Assembly (NCBI GenBank): GCA_018610095.1
Contig: JAHEOB010000057.1
Coordinates: forward strand, 1-16,573
Length of the DNA: 16,573 nucleotides
Direction of reading: 5' to 3'
From: Halothece sp. MAG
GTDB taxonomy: Bacteria; Cyanobacteriota; Cyanobacteriia; Cyanobacteriales; Rubidibacteraceae
The notes below the pieces were generated by a model, which was not told where the DNA came from, ran no database searches, and worked only from the letters and a program-made list of their open reading frames with translations. Shown piece after piece: positions 7,635 to 14,536 of this stretch; the first letter of the stretch is position 1; every line of letters begins with the position of its first letter. The position numbers and the translations under genes were made by a program.

Positions 7635-8342
7635 ATGGCAGATACTGATCTTTCCAAAGTAATGAAGCAAGAAGTGGGAAAAGAGGCAGCCAACCGCGTA
7701 CAATCTAATTCCATCTTAGGATTAGGCACCGGTTCCACCACGGCTTATGCCATTCAGTATATCGGGGAACGATTGCAGCGAGGCGAACTACAAAATATTC
7801 AAGGGATTCCCACCTCATTTCAGGCGGAAGTCTTATCAAAGCAATATGGCATTCCTCTCACCACATTAGATGCCATTGATCATATGGATCTTGCCATTGA
7901 TGGTGCCGATGAAGTTGATCCCAATAAGAATTTAATCAAAGGGGGTGGCGCCGCCCATACTCGGGAAAAAGTGGTTGATACCCTTGCGGATCAATTTATC
8001 GTGGTTGTGGATAGTGGCAAATTAGTGGATAAACTGGGGTCAACGTTTCTATTACCAGTAGAAGTGATTCCCATGGCAGTTACCCCTGTGCTACGAAAAT
8101 TAGAGAAATTCGGGGGCAAACCTGAATTACGCATGGGTGTTAAAAAAGCCGGTCCTGTAGTTACGGATCAAGGTAATTTAGTGATTGATGTCAAATTTGA
8201 TGAAATTGCCAATCCGCGAGAGTTAGAAAAAGAAATTAATAATATTCCCGGGGTATTAGAAAATGGGTTATTTGTCGGTGTGACTGATGTGGTTTTAGTG
8301 GGTGAAGTTAAAGGCGATCAAACCAATATTCGAGAATTTTAA
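7635..8342 (+). CDS. rpiA: Ribose-5-phosphate isomerase A
   Basis: RpiA interconverts ribose 5-phosphate and ribulose 5-phosphate in the pentose phosphate pathway and, in cyanobacteria, the Calvin cycle. The predicted protein has 235 residues, close to the family norm. It contains the phosphate loop GLGTGST (29-35), DGADEVD (89-95) and KGGGAAHTREK (102-112). By comparison with the E. coli enzyme (D81, D84, K94, E103), the catalytic residues are D89, D92, K102 and E111. The frame can be extended 10 codons to a GTG at 7605. I prefer the ATG at 7635: it has AAGG at the right distance, the start MADTDLSKVMKQEVGKEAA fits the family, and the GTG overlaps a likely -10 element. It lies in a run of plus-strand genes but probably has its own promoter. 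Confidence 0.95.
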   Translation: MADTDLSKVMKQEVGKEAANRVQSNSILGLGTGSTTAYAIQYIGERLQRGELQNIQGIPTSFQAEVLSKQYGIPLTTLDAIDHMDLAIDGADEVDPNKNLIKGGGAAHTREKVVDTLADQFIVVVDSGKLVDKLGSTFLLPVEVIPMAVTPVLRKLEKFGGKPELRMGVKKAGPVVTDQGNLVIDVKFDEIANPRELEKEINNIPGVLENGLFVGVTDVVLVGEVKGDQTNIREF

Positions 8343-8428
8343 AGGTAATTTCGGTGCGATCAAAATAGGTTAATTGCCGTTGTCAGAAAAGCTAAAATAG
8401 TCATCCAGTCTTAGAGATAAATTAGACC

Positions 8429-9589
8429 ATGTTATATCGTCGTTTTGGTCGCACTGAATTATCAATGCCAGTTTTTTCTTGTGGGGGAATGCGCTATCAC
8501 TATCACGGGCAAGATATTCCTGATGCAACAATTCCTGAAGCCAATCAACGTAATTTAGAAGCGACGATTTCTCGTGCTATGGAAGTGGGAATTAATCATA
8601 TTGAAACGGCACGGGGATATGGTAGTTCTGAAATGCAATTAGGGAAAATTTTGCCCCAATTTGATCGGGATAAACTGATTGTGCAGACAAAAATTCCTCC
8701 TAAAGATGATCCGAAAGTATTTAGACAAACATTTGAAACGTCATTAGATTATTTAAATTTAGACTATGTGGATTTATTGGGAATTCATGGTATTAATACC
8801 GAAGCGTTATTAGATAAAACCGTTGGTGCCGGTGGTTGTTTAGAGGAAGTCAAAAAATTACAACAAGAAGGGAAAGTACGCTTTGTGGGATTCTCCACTC
8901 ATGCTAAACCAGAACTAATTATCAAAACCATTCAAACCAATCAATTCGATTACGTTAATCTCCACTGGTACTATATTAATCAAACCAATTGGGAAGCGAT
9001 CAAAGTTGCTAATCAATATGATGTTGGGGTATTTATTATTAGTCCATCGGATAAAGGCGGAAGACTCTATCAACCACCGCAAAAACTTATTGATTTATGT
9101 CAGCCTTTAAGTCCCATGGTATTTAATGATTTATTTTGTTTGAGTCATCCCCAAGTGCAAACATTATCCTTAGGGGCAGCTAAACCCAGTGATTTTGATG
9201 AACATATTGAAGGTTTATCGTTAATGGATCAAATCGAGGAGATTTTACCCCCCATTATTCAACGATTAGAAAATAGCGCGATCGCTGCTTTAGGAAAAGA
9301 TTGGTATGAAACATGGCAAATCGGTTTACCTCGTTGCGAACAAACCCCCAACCAAATTAATATTCCCGTTATTTTATGGTTGAGAAATTTAGCCCTTGCT
9401 TACGATTTAATCGATTATGCCAAAATCCGCTACAACGTTTTGGGTCGCGCAAGCCATTGGTTTCCCGGTCAAAAAGCAACAAATGTCGAAGCCTTAGACT
9501 TAAAACCTTGCCTTAAAAATAGTCCTCATGCTGATAAAATTCCAGCCCTTTTAGCAGATACTCATCAATGGTTAAATGATGCCGCATAA
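8429..9589 (+). CDS. Aldo/keto reductase (COG1453-type) lacking iron-sulfur cysteines
   Basis: This 386-residue protein is a predicted NAD(P)H-dependent oxidoreductase of unknown substrate. The N-terminal TIM-barrel (about 1-260) opens YRRFGRTELSMPVFSCGGMR. Of the usual Asp-Tyr-Lys-His tetrad, Y64 (GYGSSE), K88 (VQTKIP) and H120 (GIHG) are in place, while the aspartate position carries glutamate, E59 in HIETARGYG. The C-terminal 100 residues resemble the helical ferredoxin-like domain of this family, including INIPVILWLRNLALAYD, HWFPGQKAT and IPALLADTHQWL. Only C303 and C361 remain of the cysteines that bind 4Fe-4S clusters in many relatives, so cluster loss is inferred. It starts 86 bases after rpiA with no obvious ribosome binding site, and is followed 25 bases later by recF. 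Cytoplasmic; no signal peptide is seen. Confidence 0.87.
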   Translation: MLYRRFGRTELSMPVFSCGGMRYHYHGQDIPDATIPEANQRNLEATISRAMEVGINHIETARGYGSSEMQLGKILPQFDRDKLIVQTKIPPKDDPKVFRQTFETSLDYLNLDYVDLLGIHGINTEALLDKTVGAGGCLEEVKKLQQEGKVRFVGFSTHAKPELIIKTIQTNQFDYVNLHWYYINQTNWEAIKVANQYDVGVFIISPSDKGGRLYQPPQKLIDLCQPLSPMVFNDLFCLSHPQVQTLSLGAAKPSDFDEHIEGLSLMDQIEEILPPIIQRLENSAIAALGKDWYETWQIGLPRCEQTPNQINIPVILWLRNLALAYDLIDYAKIRYNVLGRASHWFPGQKATNVEALDLKPCLKNSPHADKIPALLADTHQWLNDAA

Positions 9590-9614
9590 AACAATAATTA
9601 TCCCTTAGTCATCA

Positions 9615-10751
9615 ATGTATCTCAAACAATTGCATCTCACTCGCTTCCGCAATTACAAAAATTGTTCGGTTTCGTTTGAGGCCCAGAAAACCATTGTCGT
9701 TGGAAATAATGCCCAAGGAAAATCCAATTTATTAGAAGCAGTGGAATTGTTAGCGAGTTTAAAAAGTCATCGCACCAGTAAAGATCAAGATTTAGTCTCT
9801 CAAAAAGCAAAATCTGGGCAAATTGAAGCCCTTGTCAAACGGCTCTATAGTGACCATCATTTAAAATTAACCCTGCGTCAAAAAGGAAGACGGACTGCTG
9901 CCATTAATCATCAAGCAGTGAAGCGACAAACAGATTTTTTAGGTGTAATTAATGCGGTACAATTTTCCAGTTTAGATTTAGATTTAGTGCGCGGTTCTCC
10001 TGAAAAGCGTCGCCATTGGTTAGATACCTTGTTAGTTCAATTAGAACCCATTTATGCTTATATTTTACAAGAATATAATAAAGTGCTTCGCCAACGAAAT
10101 GCCCTTTTAAAAAAGATTCGTCAATCCCTTGATCAAGGAAGGGTTCAAGATGCCACTTGGGAACAACTCGCCTTATGGGATACGCAATTAGCGGCAAATG
10201 GATCACGGGTGATGCGACGACGGGCAAGGGTACTGGAACGATTAGCCCCGATCGCGCAACAATGGCATAATCAAATTAGTAACCATACGGAACAATTAAC
10301 CCTTCACTATACCCCGAATGTCAGTTGGTTGGATGATGATCCCCAAACGGTTCAACAAGCGGTTTTAGATCGGATTCAACTGCGTCAAGTGGCCGAACAA
10401 AATTTAGGAACCACCGTTGTGGGCCCCCATCGGGATGAAGTCGATTTCCAAATTAATGAAACCCCAGCGCGATCGTATGGGTCACAGGGACAACAACGAA
10501 CCTTAGTCTTAGCCCTCAAATTAGCGGAATTAGAATTAATTGAAACGGTAATTGGGGAACCCCCGTTATTACTGTTAGATGATGTTTTAGCAGAATTGGA
10601 TCTGAGCCGTCAAAATCAACTGCTAGAGGCGATTCAAGATCGGTTTCAAACCCTGATTACCACCACTCATTTAAGTTCCTTTGATCAGCAATGGGTACAG
10701 TCATCCCAAATTTTAACGGTAGAAGCTGGCAACATTCTCCAAAATTACTGA
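9615..10751 (+). CDS. recF: DNA replication and repair protein RecF
   Basis: RecF is an SMC-like ATPase that, with RecO and RecR, loads RecA at single-strand gaps during daughter-strand repair. The 378-residue length is normal. It begins MYLKQLHLTRFRNYKN, typical of the family. It contains the Walker A GNNAQGKS (30-37), the ABC-type signature SQGQQR (290-295) and the Walker B and D-loop LLLLDDVLAELD (318-329, with D322 and D323). The Walker A has alanine-glutamine where many have glycine-alanine, a known RecF variant. There is no coiled-coil arm of SMC length, as expected. In many bacteria recF lies beside dnaA, dnaN and gyrB; here it is far from such genes, consistent with dispersed cyanobacterial organisation. 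The upstream gap is only 25 bases with no Shine-Dalgarno sequence. It converges on the Crp-like regulator. Confidence 0.95.
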   Translation: MYLKQLHLTRFRNYKNCSVSFEAQKTIVVGNNAQGKSNLLEAVELLASLKSHRTSKDQDLVSQKAKSGQIEALVKRLYSDHHLKLTLRQKGRRTAAINHQAVKRQTDFLGVINAVQFSSLDLDLVRGSPEKRRHWLDTLLVQLEPIYAYILQEYNKVLRQRNALLKKIRQSLDQGRVQDATWEQLALWDTQLAANGSRVMRRRARVLERLAPIAQQWHNQISNHTEQLTLHYTPNVSWLDDDPQTVQQAVLDRIQLRQVAEQNLGTTVVGPHRDEVDFQINETPARSYGSQGQQRTLVLALKLAELELIETVIGEPPLLLLDDVLAELDLSRQNQLLEAIQDRFQTLITTTHLSSFDQQWVQSSQILTVEAGNILQNY

Positions 10752-10771
10752 CAGCATTAATCATGAATCGA

Positions 10772-10783
10772 GGCTTTTTAGCC
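10772..10783. terminator. Small hairpin between convergent recF and regulator genes
   Basis: GGCT (10772-10775) and AGCC (10780-10783) enclose a TTTT loop in the 26-base convergent gap, overlapping the regulator stop codon. It is short and lacks a clean T-run, so it is at best a weak bidirectional terminator. Confidence 0.3.
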
Positions 10784-11464
10784 CCCTGTAATCGGTTCTG
10801 GGGAAGCAGGTAAGCAAATCAGGTTATCCCCAATGATTTTAATCCTTCCCTGTTGGCGCAATTGCCCCATAAGACGCGTTACTGTAACACGAGTTGAGCC
10901 AATGGCACTACCAATTTGGGAATGGGTGAGGGGAAATGGAAGATAATAACCTTCCTTAATGGATTTTCCGTGTTCTTCCACTAGCAGGGTAATAAACCCT
11001 AGCAGTCGATCAATGGTTTGACGTTGCCCGAGAGTACTCAACCAAATTAATTTTCGTTGATGTTGAGCCCGAAACGATTCTAACACTTCCCAACGGAAAT
11101 GGGGCCAATTCTCTAAATCCTTCCAGTATAGCCAGATAACAGATGTTTGTTCCACATGGGCATAGGCTTGAAGGGTATAGGGCGATTGAGCCACAAGTTC
11201 AAAGGGTTGCCCTGCCCCAACAAATCCCAGAAAGGCTTCCCCTTCTTCTGAGAGGGAAGGTGAACGGCTTTTGGCTTGCTTTGAGATCGCTGCTAAGCGA
11301 ATAACGCCCCGTTCCACAAGATATAATAATCCCGGACGGGCGGGAATGCGATTATCTTTATCAAAGGTTCGTTCCCGATAATGTTGTTGCGCCCAATCGA
11401 TTACCCGTTGCCAAATCACAAATGGACGATCAGGAGATGAGGAAGACACTGAGGCAGGATACAT
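10778..11464 (-). CDS. Crp/Fnr family transcriptional regulator, NtcA-like DNA-binding domain
   Basis: This is a 228-residue DNA-binding regulator with an N-terminal cupin-like effector domain (about 20-130), a dimerisation helix (about 122-165) and a winged helix (about 170-215). Its recognition helix region, IGSAIGSTRVTVTRLMGQLR (184-203), is almost the same as I recall for the nitrogen regulator NtcA, so a GTA-N8-TAC type operator is expected. The effector domain lacks a recognisable cAMP-binding arginine-serine signature, so the ligand, if any, is unknown. It is not NtcA itself, because the N-terminal half differs. The frame extends to an ATG at 11524 and a TTG at 11545. I prefer the ATG at 11464 because a 14-base palindrome and promoter-like elements lie inside the extension. 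hisIE lies upstream on the same strand. Confidence 0.85.
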   Translation of the reverse strand: MYPASVSSSSPDRPFVIWQRVIDWAQQHYRERTFDKDNRIPARPGLLYLVERGVIRLAAISKQAKSRSPSLSEEGEAFLGFVGAGQPFELVAQSPYTLQAYAHVEQTSVIWLYWKDLENWPHFRWEVLESFRAQHQRKLIWLSTLGQRQTIDRLLGFITLLVEEHGKSIKEGYYLPFPLTHSQIGSAIGSTRVTVTRLMGQLRQQGRIKIIGDNLICLPASPEPITGG

Positions 11465-11508
11465 GGTGCTTACTGTCGTGATAGGACGACCGAGATGGGG
11501 TAGGTTAA

Positions 11509-11522
11509 GTATCAAAAGATAC
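11509..11522 (-). promoter_or_regulatory. Perfect NtcA-type palindrome upstream of the Crp-like regulator
   Basis: The 14 bases read GTATC-TTTT-GATAC on the minus strand and match GTA-N8-TAC exactly, with two extra symmetric pairs. They lie 44 bases before the chosen ATG (11464). A TCCTAT (11486-11481) follows after 22 bases, the spacing seen at NtcA-activated promoters. Alternatively, TTGACG (11545-11540) and TATCTT (11521-11516) are 18 bases apart, and then the palindrome would cover the -10 and could be a repressor site. Confidence 0.55.
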
Positions 11523-11536
11523 ATTGAAACCCCAAC

Positions 11537-11551
11537 CCACGTCAAGCGTGG
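11537..11551 (-). terminator. Hairpin just after hisIE
   Basis: CCACG (11537-11541) and CGTGG (11547-11551) pair around a five-base loop, starting five bases after the hisIE stop. Two more A-T pairs are possible past a bulge. There is no T-run on the minus strand, so termination would be weak. Confidence 0.3.
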
Positions 11552-11555
11552 TTAA

Positions 11556-12194
11556 TCATCGCTTACGTTGTTGTAATTTTCGGTAAACCTCTTTAATATC
11601 GACGTTGTGATAAGAGAGGGCAACGAGGGTATGATAAAACAAATCCGCGACTTCTGAGGCGATCGCGTCGCTATCATCATCTTGACACGCCATAACCACC
11701 TCGGCAGTTTCTTCCCCGATTTTTTTGAGAATTTGATTGTCTCCTTCTGCCATGAGGCGACAGGTGTAGGAGTTTTCCTTGGGATAATCCCGCCGATCAC
11801 AGATCACGTGATAAAGTTCCGAAAGCGTATCTGCCGGCGTCCGCGCGATCGCGCTATCCACTTGATGAAAACAAGACCGTTGTCCTTTATGACAGGCAAT
11901 TTCCCCAACTTGTTCCACTGTAAGCAGTAGCGTATCACTATCACAGTCGTAGCGCACTGCTTTGACAGTTTGCAGATGACCGGAGGTTTCTCCTTTATGC
12001 CATAATTGTTGGCGTGATCGACTCCAAAACCAAGTTTCTCCCGTTTCCAAGGTTTTACGTAATGATTCAGGACTCATCCATGCCATCATTAACACGGTTC
12101 CATCCAAATAATCTTGGATAATGGCAGGGACTAATCCTTGCTCATTGTACTGAATTTGGTCAATAGGAATGGTGTGGGAAAAATCGGAAGCCAT
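11556..12194 (-). CDS. hisIE: Bifunctional phosphoribosyl-AMP cyclohydrolase / phosphoribosyl-ATP pyrophosphatase
   Basis: This fused enzyme performs steps 2 and 3 of histidine biosynthesis: pyrophosphate removal from phosphoribosyl-ATP by HisE, then ring opening by HisI. The 212 residues divide into HisI (about 10-115) and HisE (about 122-208). HisI shows MAWMSPESL (37-45), TWFWSRSRQQLWHKGETSG (54-72), the metal site DCD (83-85) and C101 and C108. HisE shows KKIGEETAEVVMA (157-169) and EVADLFYHTLVAL (181-193), with the acidic residues of the MazG-like fold. Both active sites look intact. The usual cyanobacterial his genes are scattered, which fits this isolated copy. It lies 46 bases downstream of lysS on the same strand, and a HIP1 octamer fills part of that gap. 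Cytoplasmic. Confidence 0.96.
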   Translation of the reverse strand: MASDFSHTIPIDQIQYNEQGLVPAIIQDYLDGTVLMMAWMSPESLRKTLETGETWFWSRSRQQLWHKGETSGHLQTVKAVRYDCDSDTLLLTVEQVGEIACHKGQRSCFHQVDSAIARTPADTLSELYHVICDRRDYPKENSYTCRLMAEGDNQILKKIGEETAEVVMACQDDDSDAIASEVADLFYHTLVALSYHNVDIKEVYRKLQQRKR

Positions 12195-12240
12195 ACTCGC
12201 CCTCTTTGATCTTTATTTCAACAGCGCGATCGCGTTCTTA

Positions 12241-13806
12241 TTAGTGTTCCCCGTGCTCACTCACTTTAGCAGAATCTTTTAGCAGCGGGAAAGCAATGAC
12301 ATCACGAATACTGGGAGAATCGGTTAATAACATTACTACGCGATCGATGCCAATGCCTAACCCACCTGTCGGTGGTAATCCATATTCTAAAGCCGTTAAG
12401 AAATCTTCATCCACATTATGGGCTTGTAAATCCCCTGCTGCCTTTTTGGCTGCTTGTAATTCTAACCGTTCTCGTTGATCAATGGGATCGGTTAATTCCG
12501 AAAAACTATTTGCCATTTCTCGCCCTGCAATAAATAATTCAAACCGTTCCACTAACCCGGGCTGAGAACGGTGAGGTTTTGCTAAAGGAGAAATTTCTTG
12601 GGGAAAATCTAACACAAACGTGGGTTGAATTAACGTTTCTTCGACTTTTTCTTCAAACACTTCATATAATAATTTACCAATGGAATCACAATCTTCAGAC
12701 ACTTCGATGCCAGCTTGTTCCACTGCTTGTTTTGCCTCACTAAATTCCTGAAACTGATTAAAATCAATGCCAGTTTTTTCTTTAACTAACTGCTTCATCG
12801 TTGCCCGTTTCCAAGGGGGATTTAAATCAATAGTTTCTCCTTGATAATGAAGCATCAATGACCCCAAAACCTCATTAGCAGCACAAGTAAAAATCTCTTC
12901 AGTAAGGGTCATCATGTCATAATAATCAGCATAGGCTTGATAAATTTCAATGGAGGTAAACTCTGGATTATGACGAGTGGAAACCCCTTCATTTCTAAAA
13001 ATTCTGCCTAATTCAAATACCCGTTCAAAGCCACCCACCACTAACCGTTTCAGATGGAGTTCCGTGGCAATTCTTAAATATAAATCCATCTCTAACGTAT
13101 TATGATAAGTAACAAACGGACGGGCATCTGCCCCCCCTGCTTCCGCTTGTAAAACAGGCGTTTCAATTTCTAAGAAATCGTTTTCTTCTAAATAGCGTCG
13201 AATCGCTGCAATAATTTTTGCTCGTTTCCGAAACGTTTCCCGAACAGTGGGATTAACAATTAAATCAACGTAGCGTTGCCGATAGCGTTTTTGTTTATCG
13301 GTTAGCCCATGCCATTTATCAGGAAGGGGGAGTAGTGATTTCGTTAGAATCCCATACTCACTGACATTAACCGAAAGTTCTCCCTTTTCCGTTCGTTTAA
13401 TCGTTCCTTTTACCCCTAAAATATCGCCGGTATCGGTTTGTTTTTTGAGAATATTAAAGGCATTTTCCACCTCTGACATGCCTTCGGTAATTCGCTTTTT
13501 ATCTAAATAGAGTTGAATCGTTCCCGTTTCATCTTGTAACGTAAAAAAGGCAAGTTTCCCAAAAACGCGACGGGCAGTAATCCGTCCTGCCACCGAAACT
13601 TCCACATCCACTTCTTCCCCATTTTCCAGTTCCACATATTGCTGTTGAAGGGATTGTGCTTGATGAGTCACTTCCCATCGATAGGCAAAGGGATTCATCC
13701 CTGCTTGTTGTAATTTTTCCACTTTTTGGAGACGAGTTGCCCGAATCTCTTCTAAACTGGAAGCACTTTTTGGATTCGATTGTTGCGAGTGCGAGGAAGA
13801 AGCCAT
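12241..13806 (-). CDS. lysS: Lysyl-tRNA synthetase, class II
   Basis: LysS charges tRNA-Lys with lysine. The 521-residue protein has the class IIb plan. An N-terminal OB-fold anticodon-binding domain covers about 65-155, with GRITARRVFGKLAFFTLQD. Motif 1 lies around FLEIETPVLQ (211-220) followed by GGADARPF (224-231). Motif 2 is RNEGVSTRHNPEF (271-283), and motif 3 is GLGIGIDR (482-489). The serine-rich first 20 residues are a variable leader. Length is slightly above the bacterial 500, as in other cyanobacteria. The ATG at 13806 has only a weak GAG upstream. yciO lies 79 bases upstream and hisIE 46 bases downstream on the same strand, so yciO-lysS-hisIE may be partly co-transcribed. Confidence 0.97.
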   Translation of the reverse strand: MASSSHSQQSNPKSASSLEEIRATRLQKVEKLQQAGMNPFAYRWEVTHQAQSLQQQYVELENGEEVDVEVSVAGRITARRVFGKLAFFTLQDETGTIQLYLDKKRITEGMSEVENAFNILKKQTDTGDILGVKGTIKRTEKGELSVNVSEYGILTKSLLPLPDKWHGLTDKQKRYRQRYVDLIVNPTVRETFRKRAKIIAAIRRYLEENDFLEIETPVLQAEAGGADARPFVTYHNTLEMDLYLRIATELHLKRLVVGGFERVFELGRIFRNEGVSTRHNPEFTSIEIYQAYADYYDMMTLTEEIFTCAANEVLGSLMLHYQGETIDLNPPWKRATMKQLVKEKTGIDFNQFQEFSEAKQAVEQAGIEVSEDCDSIGKLLYEVFEEKVEETLIQPTFVLDFPQEISPLAKPHRSQPGLVERFELFIAGREMANSFSELTDPIDQRERLELQAAKKAAGDLQAHNVDEDFLTALEYGLPPTGGLGIGIDRVVMLLTDSPSIRDVIAFPLLKDSAKVSEHGEH

Positions 13807-13857
13807 AATAAGTCTCGTTTTTCGTTACTTGTCAAGAATGGTCGGGTATCGGAGACA

Positions 13858-13863
13858 TTATCT
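13858..13863 (-). promoter_or_regulatory. Candidate -10 element for lysS
   Basis: GATAAT on the minus strand lies 51 bases before the lysS ATG, in the 79-base gap after yciO. The -35 region is poor. A TTGACA at 13834-13829 is closer to lysS, but its matching -10 would overlap the start codon. Weak evidence. Confidence 0.25.
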
Positions 13864-13885
13864 TAACATATTGTCAGTTGCAGTA

Positions 13886-14536
13886 TTAATAATCAATCCA
13901 TTTTTCAGCGAATTCTACGCCTAACCCTTCACGGATAATTTCAGCTTCATCCGTGGTGAGATCAATAATCGTTGAAACTTCGGTTTGCAACTGCCGTGAT
14001 CCATCATCAATAATAATATCCACCACTTTATCTAAAGCATCAAATAAACGGGCTTTTTCATAATCGAGCGTGGGTAATGCTCCATTTTCATCTGCGATAT
14101 AAGCTGAGGTAGAAATAATGGGATTGCCAAGGGTTTTTAATAGGGCTTGACATAAGCGATGATTAGGAACCCGAATCCCTGTGGTTTTCCGTTTCGGATT
14201 CATCACTAAGCGAGGCACTAATTTCGTTGCCGGTAGCAAAAAGGTATAAGTGCCAGGAATTAACCGCTTCATCAAACGATAGGCAGTATCAGTGACTAAG
14301 GCATAATCAGCAATGTTGGATAAGGAAGAACACAAAAACGTTAGCGGCTTCTCATTACTCATTCGCTTGAGAGAACGCACCCGTTCCACTGCTGATTTAA
14401 CATTAAGGTCACACCCGATCGCGTAAACGGTATCAGTAGGATATAACATGATTGCCCCATTTTTTAAATCCTTAGCAACCGTGTCTAAAATACGCTGTTG
14501 AGGGGTTTCAGGATGAATTGAATAAACAGTAGCCAT
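13886..14536 (-). CDS. yciO: YciO-type Sua5/YrdC/TsaC family protein
   Basis: This 216-residue protein has the YrdC fold, which in TsaC and Sua5 makes threonylcarbamoyl-AMP for the t6A modification of tRNA. The sequence points to the YciO branch: the start YSIHPETPQQRI, PTDTVYAIGCD (33-43), KRMSNEKPLTF (57-67), PGTYTFLLPAT (94-104) where TsaC has PGPLT, GIRVPNH (120-126) and ISTSAY (141-146). It lacks the extra Sua5 C-terminal domain. YciO proteins are reported to have weak or uncertain activity in t6A synthesis, so the role here is open. Its ATG shares the tetranucleotide CATG (14534-14537) with the divergent larC start, so its promoter must lie inside larC. lysS lies downstream on the same strand. 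Confidence 0.9.
   Translation of the reverse strand: MATVYSIHPETPQQRILDTVAKDLKNGAIMLYPTDTVYAIGCDLNVKSAVERVRSLKRMSNEKPLTFLCSSLSNIADYALVTDTAYRLMKRLIPGTYTFLLPATKLVPRLVMNPKRKTTGIRVPNHRLCQALLKTLGNPIISTSAYIADENGALPTLDYEKARLFDALDKVVDIIIDDGSRQLQTEVSTIIDLTTDEAEIIREGLGVEFAEKWIDY

Larger units (their letters stand above)
810..12233. repeat. HIP1 octamer GCGATCGC, 16 exact dispersed copies
   Basis: Exact copies of the palindrome begin at 810, 989, 1350, 1419, 2106, 2783, 2950, 3412, 6399, 6910, 7015, 7445, 9278, 11659, 11845 and 12226. About 0.25 would be expected by chance in this length. Near matches occur at about 4549, 10247, 10470, 12341 and 14417. Most exact copies are extended by a flanking CG. 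They lie within genes, except those at 2106 and 12226. HIP1 is a well-known mark of cyanobacterial genomes. None is seen from 12234 to the end. Confidence 0.95.

Noticed and set aside
8344..8378. GGTAATT and AATTGCC after rpiA as a terminator
   Set aside because: The stem is seven bases with a G-U pair, the loop is 21 bases and no T-run follows, so it is indistinguishable from chance.
11465..11545. Longer forms of the Crp-like regulator from TTG 11545 or ATG 11524
   Set aside because: The added residues look unlike the family and the DNA there holds a perfect palindrome and promoter-like hexamers, so it is more likely upstream regulatory sequence.
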